Shown here: positions 1 to 7,967 of the stretch, one piece after another | Layout of the letters: each line of letters begins with the position of its first letter | Numbering within the stretch: the first letter of the stretch is position 1 | DNA from: JANPEZ01 sp031423155 | Lineage (GTDB): Bacteria > Actinomycetota > UBA4738 > HRBIN12 | Direction: 5' to 3' | DNA: 64,000 nucleotides | Assembly: GCA_031423155.1 (NCBI GenBank) | Contig: JANPEZ010000113.1 | Coordinates: forward strand, 1 to 64,000 | Position numbers and translations under genes: made by a program | Notes under the pieces: generated by a model | Seen by the model: the letters and a program-made list of their open reading frames with translations, nothing else | Told to the model about the DNA's origin: nothing | Database searches by the model: none

Positions 1-113
1 TGGCCTACCGGGTGACGCTGACCCTGCAGGACAACAACGCAGCCAACGGTGGCGCCGGCGGTCCGCTCCTCAGCGGTCTGCACGGGTTCATCTGGGAAGC
101 GCGAAACCAGTAA
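1..113 (+). CDS. C-terminal end of a SipW-dependent-type secreted protein (partial, 5' end outside window)
   Basis: The frame is open from the window edge to TAA at 111-113 and encodes about 36 residues ending in FIWEARNQ. The gene at 706-1287 ends in the very similar FTWEAQNQ, so this is probably the tail of a paralogous small secreted beta-sandwich protein of the TasA/camelysin type. A perfect 13-bp hairpin follows the stop by 12 bases. The start, signal peptide and most of the protein lie outside the window, so the family call rests on the shared C-terminus and the neighbouring genes. Confidence 0.6.
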   Translation, partial: AYRVTLTLQDNNAANGGAGGPLLSGLHGFIWEARNQ

Positions 114-125
114 GACCAGATCGAT

Positions 126-157
126 GAGTACGGGGCCGCCCGCGCGGCCCCGTACTC
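126..157 (+). terminator. Perfect 13-bp hairpin after the partial CDS
   Basis: GAGTACGGGGCCG (126-138) and CGGCCCCGTACTC (145-157) are exact reverse complements around a 6-base loop. The hairpin lies just after the stop at 113 and before the ribosome-binding site of the gene at 191. No run of T follows, as is common for GC-rich actinobacterial terminators. It probably ends or attenuates transcription between the first secreted-protein gene and the rest of the cluster. Confidence 0.65.
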
Positions 158-190
158 CTTCAACGACGGAGCGGGAGGGAACCGATTCCG

Positions 191-709
191 ATGAAGACCC
201 AGGCCGACAAGTGGATCCGAGTTCTGGGGCTTAGCCTCGGGGTCGGGCTTGCGGCTTTCATCGTTCTTTCCTCCCGCATCCCGCCCGGCACCGGCGTCCT
301 GGGTGCCGACATCATCGTCGCGAGTGGCCCATCGGGTGAGCTCGCGGTCACCCCGGCCGGTCCGTTCCTGTCGGCGACGAACATGACGCCGGCCAGCAAC
401 CCCGCCAGCGGCGAGCTGGAGATCTTCAACCAGACGGGCGGAACGCTGGCCGTAAGCGTTCGAGGCCTGCCGAGCACCGATGACCTGGACGCCGTCTTGA
501 TGGTTCACGTCGAGGCCGACGGAAACACACTCTTCGAGGGCAACCTCGGGGCGTTTCGCGCCTGGACGAAGCAGACGGTCTCTCTGGCTTCCGGGCAGAC
601 CAGCAAGATCACTGTCGAAACCTGGCTCGACCCGCAGGCGCAGGCTTGGACGGGCCGGGTCGCGCAGATCGGCCTGGAGTTCGACTCGAACACGGTCGGT
701 GCGGCATGA
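191..709 (+). CDS. Secreted TasA/camelysin-like protein
   Basis: This 172-residue protein has an N-terminal hydrophobic segment (about residues 10-27) and then an all-beta-looking extracellular domain. The stretch ATNMTPASNPASGELEIFN resembles the 'density of N-terminal strands' seen in TasA/camelysin-type proteins, where a Pro/Gly turn precedes an N-x-G strand. The start is ATG with GGGAGG about 14 bases upstream. It overlaps the next gene by ATGA (706-709), which implies translational coupling. Unlike its neighbours it lacks the FAAF-type SipW cleavage context, so it may be processed differently. The family call rests on context and fold pattern. Confidence 0.6.
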   Translation: MKTQADKWIRVLGLSLGVGLAAFIVLSSRIPPGTGVLGADIIVASGPSGELAVTPAGPFLSATNMTPASNPASGELEIFNQTGGTLAVSVRGLPSTDDLDAVLMVHVEADGNTLFEGNLGAFRAWTKQTVSLASGQTSKITVETWLDPQAQAWTGRVAQIGLEFDSNTVGAA

Positions 710-1287
710 CGCGCACGCGCAAGATCCTCGGGTCGATCCTGCTGGTGGGTCTCGTCGCGTCGGTCGCCGGCGGGACGACATTCGCAGCGTTCACGAGCAA
801 CACGTCGAACGGCGGCAACTCATTCTCGGCCGGAACGGTCTACGTCCGCGACGACGACAGCGCCGGCGTCATGTGGAACGTGAGCAACCAGACGCCCGCC
901 AGCGCGGCCGTGGTCAGGTGCATCCGCGTGACGTATGACGGCAGCCTGGACGCGACGGTCAAGCTCTACGCGTCGAACGCGAGCGCGACGGTCGATCAGT
1001 ACCTGAACCTGACGATCGAGAAGGGAACTATGCCCGGCTCGACGACCTTCCCGTCCTGCACCGGATTCTCGAGCGAGTCGACCATCCACAGCGGGACCCT
1101 CGATGGGTTCAAGGCGGCGAGAACCAACTTCACGAACGGGATATCGGCCTTCCCGGGCGCGGCAACCAGGTGGGTCGCCGCCGACAGCGTCGTCTACAGG
1201 TTCACGATCTCGCTGCAGTCGGGCGCATACGCAGCCCAGGGACTCACGTCGACGGCGGGATTCACGTGGGAGGCGCAGAACCAGTGA
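706..1287 (+). CDS. SipW-dependent-type signal-peptide protein (TasA-like)
   Basis: This is a 193-residue exported protein. After a basic start (MTRTRK) and a hydrophobic core comes TTFAAFTSNTSNGGNSFSAG, the cleavage region typical of SipW-type substrates (A-F-S/T-S-x-T-x-N-x-G-N). The mature part is Ser/Thr/Asn-rich with no catalytic motif, so a structural or surface role is most likely. The ATG at 706 overlaps the previous stop (ATGA), and its own TGA overlaps the GTG start of the peptidase gene (GTGA, 1284-1287). An in-frame start at 646 would lie inside the upstream gene and was rejected. Confidence 0.75.
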   Translation: MTRTRKILGSILLVGLVASVAGGTTFAAFTSNTSNGGNSFSAGTVYVRDDDSAGVMWNVSNQTPASAAVVRCIRVTYDGSLDATVKLYASNASATVDQYLNLTIEKGTMPGSTTFPSCTGFSSESTIHSGTLDGFKAARTNFTNGISAFPGAATRWVAADSVVYRFTISLQSGAYAAQGLTSTAGFTWEAQNQ

Positions 1288-1874
1288 TCGCCTCGCGAAG
1301 GCTCGTCAGATGGGTCGCGATGCTCCTGCTCTGGGGCACGCTCGGCCTCGTCGCGGGCGCGTTCTTGTCAGTCTCGGTCCCGTACCTATTCGGCTTCAGG
1401 AGCCTGACCGTGCTCTCCGGGTCGATGGAGCCCAACCTTCACGTCGGCGATGTCGTGGTCGTGAAGCAGGTGCCTCCGATCGATGTGAGGGTCGGGGACA
1501 TCGTGACGTTCCGCGACCCGGAGGACGACACGCGGCTCATAACGCACCGCGTGCGTTCGATCAGCGCGAGCGGAACGCTCGTCGAGTTCGTAACGAAAGG
1601 TGACGCCAACACCAGCGTCGAGACCTGGAGCATCAGCCGCGACGGGATGATCGGGCGGGTTTCGTATCACGTGTGGCACCTCGGCTACCTGATGTTCTAC
1701 GTGCGATCCAAGTACGGGCGACTGCTGCTCGTGGTGGTCCCCGCCCTCATGCTCGGTGTCCACGAACTCTGGAGGATCTGGCGCCCCATCAAGCTCGACG
1801 ATGAAGAGCAGGAAACCGAGCACGAAAGGATAGATATCGAGAAGGAGGTGGTGGCCAGTGACGTCGGTTCGTAG
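1284..1874 (+). CDS. sipW: SipW-type (ER-like) signal peptidase I
   Basis: This 196-residue membrane serine peptidase is predicted to remove signal peptides from the neighbouring exported proteins. It has an N-terminal membrane segment, then LSGSMEPNLHVGD with the catalytic Ser in SGSMEP, and LITHRV, where His replaces the Lys general base of ordinary bacterial type I peptidases. That swap marks the SipW/ER subtype. TKGDAN is the third conserved box, and a C-terminal membrane segment (LLLVVVPALML) precedes an acidic tail. The GTG at 1284 overlaps the upstream stop. The 3' end overlaps the next start by 17 bases, so peptidase and substrates are probably made together. Confidence 0.88.
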   Translation: MIASRRLVRWVAMLLLWGTLGLVAGAFLSVSVPYLFGFRSLTVLSGSMEPNLHVGDVVVVKQVPPIDVRVGDIVTFRDPEDDTRLITHRVRSISASGTLVEFVTKGDANTSVETWSISRDGMIGRVSYHVWHLGYLMFYVRSKYGRLLLVVVPALMLGVHELWRIWRPIKLDDEEQETEHERIDIEKEVVASDVGS

Positions 1875-2847
1875 CCGCCGCAGCCTCGTGCTGATCATCG
1901 CTCTCGCTCTCGCGCTCGGGATCGGGGGCGGAGCTACGTATGCGGCCTTCTCCTCGACGACCACGAACAACGGCAACTCTCTCGGAGTCACGGCCGACTT
2001 CCAGGCGCCTACCGTGAGCAAGGCCGTCATAGCCAAGCTTCTTCCCAATACGCAGTACCTTGACAGCGCGATCCGTCAAGGCCAGACGTTCTACGTGTAC
2101 GCGAACGTTACCGACAATGGGAACCCGGCCTCGGGCGTCGCGAGCGTCAGTGCCGCGATCACGAATGTCTCGTTGACGACGCCCGTCGCGCTGACGACTG
2201 CCGGATGCCCCTGCAGCGTCATGGGAACGAGCTACAACTACCGTAGCGCCTCCGTCACCGCGAGGGCGGTTCTGGCCGGCGATCAGACGTGGTCGATCAC
2301 GGCGACCGACAACGGCGGGTATCCAGCGACGTTCAACAGCGCGGTCGGCGGCCCGATCTGGACGGTGAACGCGGACAACACCGTCCCAGTACCGGTCGTC
2401 GCGACCACGGTGGCGACCAACGGTGGAGCGACCGCCGGACGTATCGAAACCGGGGACGTCATCACCTACAGCTGGAACGACCGGATCGACCCTCAGTCGA
2501 TCAGGACGGGCTGGAACGGCTCGGGCACGATCGCCGCCACTGTCACCGTGACGAATGCCGCGAGCAACGACACCATCCAGGTGAACGTGGGGGGTGGCAC
2601 GGCCAACATCTTCGGGACCGTCTCACTCGCCGGCAACTACGCGACCGCGACGTCGTCGCCAGCGGCGACGATCGCGATGTCGGCGGACTTCACGCAGGCC
2701 ATCGTGACGCTCACGGCCAACCCAACCAACCCGGCCACGGTGGCGAGCAGCACGCCCATCTGGGCGCGGACGACCACGATCTGGGACGACGCAGGGAATA
2801 CGATGACGGCCGGGAACACCACGCTGTCCACGAGGCAGTACTTCTAG
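1858..2847 (+). CDS. SipW-dependent-type secreted protein, larger beta-rich form
   Basis: This 329-residue exported protein has a basic N-terminus, a hydrophobic core and the SipW-like cleavage context GGGATYAAFSSTTTNNGNS. The mature part looks like two Ig-like or bacterial big-domain-like beta modules rich in V, T, N and A (about residues 45-180 and 180-329), with one Cys pair (CPC). The GTG start at 1858 lies inside the peptidase gene and has a strong ribosome-binding site (AAGGAGGTG, 1842-1850). Its stop converges with and overlaps menE. It is probably a surface or fibre component, but no family could be named. Confidence 0.7.
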   Translation: MTSVRSRRSLVLIIALALALGIGGGATYAAFSSTTTNNGNSLGVTADFQAPTVSKAVIAKLLPNTQYLDSAIRQGQTFYVYANVTDNGNPASGVASVSAAITNVSLTTPVALTTAGCPCSVMGTSYNYRSASVTARAVLAGDQTWSITATDNGGYPATFNSAVGGPIWTVNADNTVPVPVVATTVATNGGATAGRIETGDVITYSWNDRIDPQSIRTGWNGSGTIAATVTVTNAASNDTIQVNVGGGTANIFGTVSLAGNYATATSSPAATIAMSADFTQAIVTLTANPTNPATVASSTPIWARTTTIWDDAGNTMTAGNTTLSTRQYF

Positions 2848-4019
2848 GCGCTCGGAAGAGCCGATCGGCGCAGCTTCCCCGACACCGTCTTCGGCAGGTC
2901 CGGGACGAGGATCAGCTCCCGCGGCGCCTTGAAACGGGCGACCCGCTCGGTCGCGAAATCGCGGAGCTCGTCGAGAGCCGGAGGGTCGTCGATCGTCGCC
3001 GGCACCACATAGGCCACGACGATGCTCCCCCACTCGTCGTCCGGTCGGCCGCTGACGGCGACGTCTCCGACCTTCGGGTGCTCACGCAGGGCGGCTTCGA
3101 CCTCCTGTGGCCACACCTTCTCGGCGCCGGTCCGGATGAGGTCATCGAGACGGCCATGGATCTGCAGCAGGCCCTCGGCGTCGACCGCGCCGGCGTCGCC
3201 CGTCCGGAGCCAGCCGTCCAGAGTGAACGCCTCGGCTGTCGCGTGCGGATCCGAGACGTATCCGTTCATCAGCGTGGGCCCGGCGATCTGGACCTCATCA
3301 TCGGGGCCGAGCCGGGCGCCGGTATCGGCGAAGAGCCGGCCGTCGTACGCCACGCCTCCACACGTCTCCGTAAGGCCGTAGGTCGAGACCACCTTGCCTC
3401 TGAGGGCGGCGGCGCCGCCGGCGAGCCTGCGGTCGAGCCCGCCTCCTCCTACGAGGATCGTTCCCAGGCCGGAGAGGTCCCGAACCTTGGCAACGAGGCG
3501 GTGGAGCATCGCGGGGACCAGCGAGACGTGCGAGTCCCCTGGGAGGAGGTCCGCGTCGAACCGTTCGAGAGCGACTATCGGAGTGCCCAGGACGGCGCTC
3601 CGCAGCAGGACCAACATCCCGCCTATGTGAGCCGGCGAGAGGCAGAGGCACCAAGGCTCGCCCGCCGAGATCCCAGTCGCCGCGTTGGACGCATCGAGGC
3701 CCGCGGCCACCGCTTCGCGCGTCAGCTCGACCAGTTTCGGAGTACCGCCGGTGCCCGAGGTCGCCATGATGAGACCGACTTCTGCGGGCATCGCCCGGGA
3801 TTCTGTGTGAAGGGTAAGGCCTTCCTGCGAAAGGGAGTACCCCGGCTGCGCCTTGTCGAAGATCGCGCGGGTTTCCGAGGCGGTGAGCCGTGGGTCGATC
3901 GGCAGGATCGCCGCGCCGGAGTCCCAGAGTCTTCCGACGGCCCCGATCCAAGCAGGGCCCGGCGGCAGTCGGATCGCCACCAGATCCCCGGGGCCCGCTC
4001 CCAGACTCTCGTGTGTCAC
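2844..4019 (-). CDS. menE: o-Succinylbenzoate-CoA ligase (MenE)
   Basis: This 391-residue ANL-superfamily ligase adenylates o-succinylbenzoate and joins it to CoA in menaquinone synthesis. The P-loop is MATSGTGGTPK, followed by YGLTETCGG (A5 motif), LRTGDAG (A7), GRLDDLIRTGAEKV (A8 hinge) and PKTVSGKLRR with the catalytic C-terminal Lys (A10). It is shorter than typical fatty acyl-CoA ligases (500 or more residues) but fits the compact MenE forms of actinobacteria. Substrate assignment rests mainly on the surrounding men genes. It diverges from menB with 55 bases between starts and overlaps the convergent upstream gene by 4 bases. Confidence 0.85.
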   Translation of the reverse strand: MTHESLGAGPGDLVAIRLPPGPAWIGAVGRLWDSGAAILPIDPRLTASETRAIFDKAQPGYSLSQEGLTLHTESRAMPAEVGLIMATSGTGGTPKLVELTREAVAAGLDASNAATGISAGEPWCLCLSPAHIGGMLVLLRSAVLGTPIVALERFDADLLPGDSHVSLVPAMLHRLVAKVRDLSGLGTILVGGGGLDRRLAGGAAALRGKVVSTYGLTETCGGVAYDGRLFADTGARLGPDDEVQIAGPTLMNGYVSDPHATAEAFTLDGWLRTGDAGAVDAEGLLQIHGRLDDLIRTGAEKVWPQEVEAALREHPKVGDVAVSGRPDDEWGSIVVAYVVPATIDDPPALDELRDFATERVARFKAPRELILVPDLPKTVSGKLRRSALPSA

Positions 4020-4074
4020 ATCCGGTAGGCTACTCCTGACCGTTCGAGTTCACGCTCTAGGAGTAGATGGTCAT
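4020..4074. promoter_or_regulatory. menE/menB divergent intergenic region
   Basis: These 55 bases separate the menE start (minus strand) from the menB start (plus strand) and must hold the 5' signals of both. AGGAG at 4059-4063 is the likely menB ribosome-binding site, 11 bases before its ATG. I could not assign -35/-10 boxes with confidence. The short shared region suggests coordinated expression. Confidence 0.4.
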
Positions 4075-4887
4075 ATGGACTGGCAGGCACAGGGCGAGTA
4101 CACCGACATCCGGTACGAAACCTCCGGCGGCATCGCCAAGATCACGATCGACCGCCCCGAGGTGCGCAACGCGTTCCGCCCTCTGACGGTCAAAGAGATG
4201 ATCCGGGCCTTCGAGGTTGCGCGTGACGACGCCGAGATCGGGGTGGTGATCCTCACCGGCGAGGGACCCCTGGCCTTCTGCAGCGGCGGCGACCAGAAGA
4301 TCCGGGGCGACGACGGCTACGTCGATGACCGAGGGATCGGCCGTCTCAACGTCCTCGACCTTCAGATCCAGATCCGGCGGATGCCTAAACCCGTGGTCGC
4401 GATGGTGGCCGGATACGCGATCGGCGGCGGCCACGTCCTTCACCTTTGCTGCGACCTCACGATCGCTGCGGACAACGCCATCTTCGGCCAGACCGGTCCG
4501 AAGGTGGGCTCCTTCGACGGCGGTTACGGCATCTCTCTGCTGGCAAGGCAGATCGGCGAGAAGCGCGCCAAGGAAGTCTGGCTGCTCTGCCGTCAGTACG
4601 ACGCGACGACCGCGCTCACGTGGGGCCTGGTGAACGCGGTCGTTCCGCTCGGTGAGCTTGAAGCGACGACGGTCGAGTGGTGCCGCGAGATGCTCGCCTA
4701 CTCTCCTTTATCCTTGCGCCTCCTCAAAGCCGGATACAACGCCGGGGTCGACGGCCTTGCGGGGGTTCAGCAGTTGGCCGGTGACGCGACGCTCCTGTAC
4801 TACATGTCGGAGGAGGCCCAGGAGGGTCGCGACGCCTTCGTCGAGAAACGCGACCCCGACTTCTCCAGGTTCCCCAAGCGACCGTGA
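4075..4887 (+). CDS. menB: 1,4-Dihydroxy-2-naphthoyl-CoA synthase (MenB)
   Basis: This 270-residue crotonase-fold enzyme closes the ring of o-succinylbenzoyl-CoA. Signature stretches are ITIDRPEVRNAFRP, CSGGDQKIRGDDGY (MenB-specific loop), GYAIGGGHVLHLCCDLTIA (oxyanion hole), GQTGPKVGSFDGG, and the C-terminal KRDPDFSRFP typical of MenB rather than other enoyl-CoA hydratases. The ATG at 4075 gives the usual N-terminus (MDWQAQGEYTDI); the frame stays open 74 codons upstream, but that part overlaps menE. The stop overlaps the menA GTG (GTGA), forming a menB-menA-menD chain. Confidence 0.93.
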   Translation: MDWQAQGEYTDIRYETSGGIAKITIDRPEVRNAFRPLTVKEMIRAFEVARDDAEIGVVILTGEGPLAFCSGGDQKIRGDDGYVDDRGIGRLNVLDLQIQIRRMPKPVVAMVAGYAIGGGHVLHLCCDLTIAADNAIFGQTGPKVGSFDGGYGISLLARQIGEKRAKEVWLLCRQYDATTALTWGLVNAVVPLGELEATTVEWCREMLAYSPLSLRLLKAGYNAGVDGLAGVQQLAGDATLLYYMSEEAQEGRDAFVEKRDPDFSRFPKRP

Positions 4888-5786
4888 GCGGAGTCGCGGT
4901 GTGGTGGCGCGGAGCGCGCCCTCGAACCCTCGGCGCGGGTCTGGCTCCGGTGGCGGTCGGTGCGGCGTCGGCCGGTGAGGTGATCCCGTGGCGACTCGGT
5001 TGCGCGGTGTTGGTCGCCGCCGGACTCCAGGTCGGGGTCAACTTCGCCAACGACTACTTCGACGGCATGCGCGGGGTAGACACGCATGAGCGTCTAGGCC
5101 CGCCCCGATTGACCCAGAGCGGGGCGGCATCGCCACGCGCGGTGCTCGCCGCAGCCCTGCTCTGCCTCTTCGTTGCAGGCATCGCAGGACTGGCGCTGGC
5201 CCTTGCAACCGAGCCGGTTCTGATCCTGGCCGTCGGGGCCTTGGCGCTGGTGGCCGCTCTCCTCTATAGCGGGGGGCCGCGGCCCTACGCCGGCCTCGGC
5301 CTCGGAGAACTCATGGTCTTCGTCTTCTTCGGGATCATGGCCACATGCGGCACCGCGTTCGTCATGGTCGAGACGATCCCGGCAACCGCCTGGTGGTCAG
5401 GAGCTGCGCTCGGTCTGCTGGCCGTCGCGATCTTGGTAGCGAACAACCTCCGTGACATCCCTACCGATGCAGCCGGTGGGAAGCGGACGCTGGCGGTACG
5501 GATGGGCGATGCGCGAACCCGCCTGCTCTACCGAGCTTGCATCATCGGAGCGTTCGCGACGATCGCTTTCGGAGTCGTGGCGTTCATCGTCAGCGAGAGC
5601 ATCGGGATCACACAGTGGTCGCTGCTGGCCCTTGCGGCCTGGCCACTCGCGATCAAGCCGATGGAGCGGGTCGGTCGCGCCTCCGGAGGCGAACTGATCC
5701 CCGTGTTGATCGGGACGGCCGCGACCCAGGCCGCCTTCGGCGCGCTGCTGGCAACCGGACTCGTCCTGGCTCACGCGACCGCATGA
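4884..5786 (+). CDS. menA: 1,4-Dihydroxy-2-naphthoate polyprenyltransferase (MenA)
   Basis: This 300-residue UbiA-family membrane prenyltransferase attaches the polyprenyl tail to dihydroxynaphthoate. The first Asp-rich motif is NDYFDGMRGVD, followed by the MenA-like RLTQSGAASP. The second is NNLRDIPTDAAGGKRTLAVR. About eight or nine hydrophobic segments fit the family. The start is GTG at 4884, overlapping menB. Its TGA overlaps the menD ATG (ATGA, 5783-5786), so the three genes are probably translated in series from one transcript. Confidence 0.92.
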   Translation: MSGVAVWWRGARPRTLGAGLAPVAVGAASAGEVIPWRLGCAVLVAAGLQVGVNFANDYFDGMRGVDTHERLGPPRLTQSGAASPRAVLAAALLCLFVAGIAGLALALATEPVLILAVGALALVAALLYSGGPRPYAGLGLGELMVFVFFGIMATCGTAFVMVETIPATAWWSGAALGLLAVAILVANNLRDIPTDAAGGKRTLAVRMGDARTRLLYRACIIGAFATIAFGVVAFIVSESIGITQWSLLALAAWPLAIKPMERVGRASGGELIPVLIGTAATQAAFGALLATGLVLAHATA

Positions 5787-7465
5787 ATCTGGGCGACGTC
5801 TCACTCGGATGCGCATGGGCGCTCGTGGATCAACTCGCGCGCGAGGGGATGCGCCACTCCTGTCTCTCCCCGGGGTCGCGCTCGACCCCCTTGGCCCTAG
5901 CGCTGGAAAGGCATCCCGGGATCCAGGTGCACGTTCACCTCGACGAGCGATCATCGGCGTTCTTCGCGCTGGGGATCGCTAAGGCGACCAGTGATCTCGT
6001 CGCCGTCGCTTGCACGAGCGGAACCGCTGCCGCGGAGCTGTTCCCGGCCGTCGTGGAGGCATCCCAGTCGAGGGTTCCGCTGGTGCTGCTCACCGCCGAT
6101 CGCCCGCCGCGGCTGCGGGGAACCGGCGCGAACCAGACCATCGATCAGGTCGAGCTGTTCGGCCGCTACGCCCGCTCCTACATCGAACCGGCGGTTCCGG
6201 CCGGCCCGGGGGACGAAGAGGCATGGGCACTGGCGGGCGCCGATGCCGCCCGGAGCGCCCGGCTAGGCCCCGTGCCGGGTCCCGTTCATGTGAACTGCCC
6301 TTTCGAGGAGCCCCTCACTCCGAGTCCGGACGTAAGGCTGCCCGACCCAGGACCGGTTGAGCCCACGCGGCTTCCCGCTTCGCCCTCCACCTACGAGAAC
6401 CTGAAGTTGATCGAGAGGCTGGCTGCCACTGAGCGAGGACTCTTCGTCGTCGGCGGACTCGCCCGGCCCGAGCCCGCGATCTTGGACCTGGCGGAGGCGA
6501 TGGGCATCCCCGTCATCGCCGAACCGCACTCGGGCCTGCGTCTTCCCGGTAGAAGCCTTTCCGCGGGAACGGCGCTCGCGGTAGCGATGGGAGAGGGCCT
6601 CATCGGGCCGCCCGAGATCCTCGTCAGGTTCGGCGCCTATCCGACGTCCCGAGCCTTGCAGGCCCTGGACGCTGAGGCGACATATCTGGTGGTGGTCGGA
6701 GACGAGCACCTTGATCCGGATCCGGAAGGCCGGGCCCACGAGCGCATCCTGCTCCCCGATCGATCGGTCGCCTCTGGACTCGGGCGCGCGGCCCCCGAGA
6801 CGGGACGAGTACGTTGGACCGAAGGCGCGGACGCCGCCTCGCGCCGGGCGATAGACGAGCTGATCTCATCCTGGGATGAGCCTTTCGAGGGCCGGATCGC
6901 CCGCGATCTGGCGGCGGTGGTTCCCGAGGGAGCCTCGCTGATCGCCGGCTCGTCCATGCCCATCCGCGATCTGGATGGCTATATGGCGCCGCGGAGCGGG
7001 CTCTGCGTTCTGGCAAACCGAGGCGCGAGCGGCATCGACGGCTTCGTCTCGACGGCGCTCGGGGTGGCCGCGACCGGCGCACCGACGTATGCCCTTTCCG
7101 GCGACCTGACCTTCCTCTATGACATCGGGGCGCTGGTCTGGAACGCACGCCGCGGCCTGCACGCGACCTTCGTGGTCATCGATAACGGCGGCGGCGCCAT
7201 CTTCGATTTCCTCCCGCAGAAAGCCCTCGCCGAACACGACCGCCTGTTCACGACGCCGCATGATCAGGACATCGGTGCCCTCTGCGCCGCGGCCGGGGCG
7301 GGACACGCCCGGGTTGAGCGCGCTGCCGATCTCACGACCGCGATCGAGGCGGTCGCCGGTTCGTCCGGCATACAGGTCGTCGAAGTGGCCTCCGACCGCC
7401 GGCTGAACGTCGAACGCCACGAACAGGTGCGAACCGCCGTCGCGCGCGCCCTCTCGTCCGCGTAG
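5783..7465 (+). CDS. menD: SEPHCHC synthase (MenD)
   Basis: This 560-residue thiamine-diphosphate enzyme condenses isochorismate with 2-oxoglutarate, the first committed step to menaquinone. The N-terminal domain has LSPGSRSTPLALA, HLDERSSAFFALGIAK with the ThDP-activating Glu, and CTSGTAAAELFPAVVEA. ADRPPRLRGTGANQTIDQ is a MenD hallmark. The C-terminal domain has ANRGASGIDGFVSTALGVA and LSGDLTFLYD, followed by the ThDP-binding IDNGGGAIFDFLPQ. Length is normal. The ATG at 5783 overlaps the menA stop; the upstream extension of the open frame lies inside menA and was discarded. Confidence 0.94.
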   Translation: MNLGDVSLGCAWALVDQLAREGMRHSCLSPGSRSTPLALALERHPGIQVHVHLDERSSAFFALGIAKATSDLVAVACTSGTAAAELFPAVVEASQSRVPLVLLTADRPPRLRGTGANQTIDQVELFGRYARSYIEPAVPAGPGDEEAWALAGADAARSARLGPVPGPVHVNCPFEEPLTPSPDVRLPDPGPVEPTRLPASPSTYENLKLIERLAATERGLFVVGGLARPEPAILDLAEAMGIPVIAEPHSGLRLPGRSLSAGTALAVAMGEGLIGPPEILVRFGAYPTSRALQALDAEATYLVVVGDEHLDPDPEGRAHERILLPDRSVASGLGRAAPETGRVRWTEGADAASRRAIDELISSWDEPFEGRIARDLAAVVPEGASLIAGSSMPIRDLDGYMAPRSGLCVLANRGASGIDGFVSTALGVAATGAPTYALSGDLTFLYDIGALVWNARRGLHATFVVIDNGGGAIFDFLPQKALAEHDRLFTTPHDQDIGALCAAAGAGHARVERAADLTTAIEAVAGSSGIQVVEVASDRRLNVERHEQVRTAVARALSSA

Positions 7466-7475
7466 GCTCGCCCGC

Positions 7476-7952
7476 GTGGAACCGAACATCGCCATGGCCA
7501 CCCTTCATGACATCCCGGAGCTGGCGCGCCTGCGGTGGCAGATGCACACGGAGGATCACCCGGATCCGGGTGAGACCTTCGACGGGTTCGCCGAGGGTTT
7601 CGCGGCTTTCGCCCGAGAGGCGCTCTCCGGCCAGATGTGGCACGTCTGGGTCGCCGAGGGATCGGGCCTTCTGGTCGGGAGCATCTGGCTGCAGCTCGTC
7701 GAGCGGGTCCCGCGCCCGGACCTGGGCTGGGGGCACAGACCTTTCGGCTATGTGACCAATGCTTATGTCGAGCCGCCGCACCGGGGCAAGGGACTGGGTT
7801 CACGGATGCTCGGCGAGATCGTGGCCTGGGGACGAGCGGCCGAGCTGAACTCGCTGATCGCCTGGCCGGACGATCGATCGACGAGCCTGTTCGCGCGCGC
7901 CGGGTTCACCCCAGACAGCGAGGCGCTGACCGTTCGCTTCGAGAACCCTTAG
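7476..7952 (+). CDS. GNAT-family N-acetyltransferase
   Basis: This 158-residue protein has the GNAT acetyl-CoA-binding core: VTNAYVEPPHRGKGLGSRML contains the V-x-P-x-R-G-K-G-L-G-S motif A. LFARAGF near the C-terminus is the usual motif B region. The start is GTG, 10 bases after the menD stop, so it is probably co-transcribed with the men genes, but nothing links it to menaquinone. The substrate is unknown. It converges on menF with a 15-base gap. Confidence 0.8.
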   Translation: MEPNIAMATLHDIPELARLRWQMHTEDHPDPGETFDGFAEGFAAFAREALSGQMWHVWVAEGSGLLVGSIWLQLVERVPRPDLGWGHRPFGYVTNAYVEPPHRGKGLGSRMLGEIVAWGRAAELNSLIAWPDDRSTSLFARAGFTPDSEALTVRFENP

Positions 7953-7967
7953 GAACCGCGCCGGCCA

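Noticed and set aside
2289..4028. Long open frame of 579 codons on the plus strand over the end of the secreted gene and all of menE
   Set aside because: It is antisense to a MenE with complete ANL motifs; the translation is Arg/Gly/Asp/His-rich and typical of a GC-rich shadow frame.
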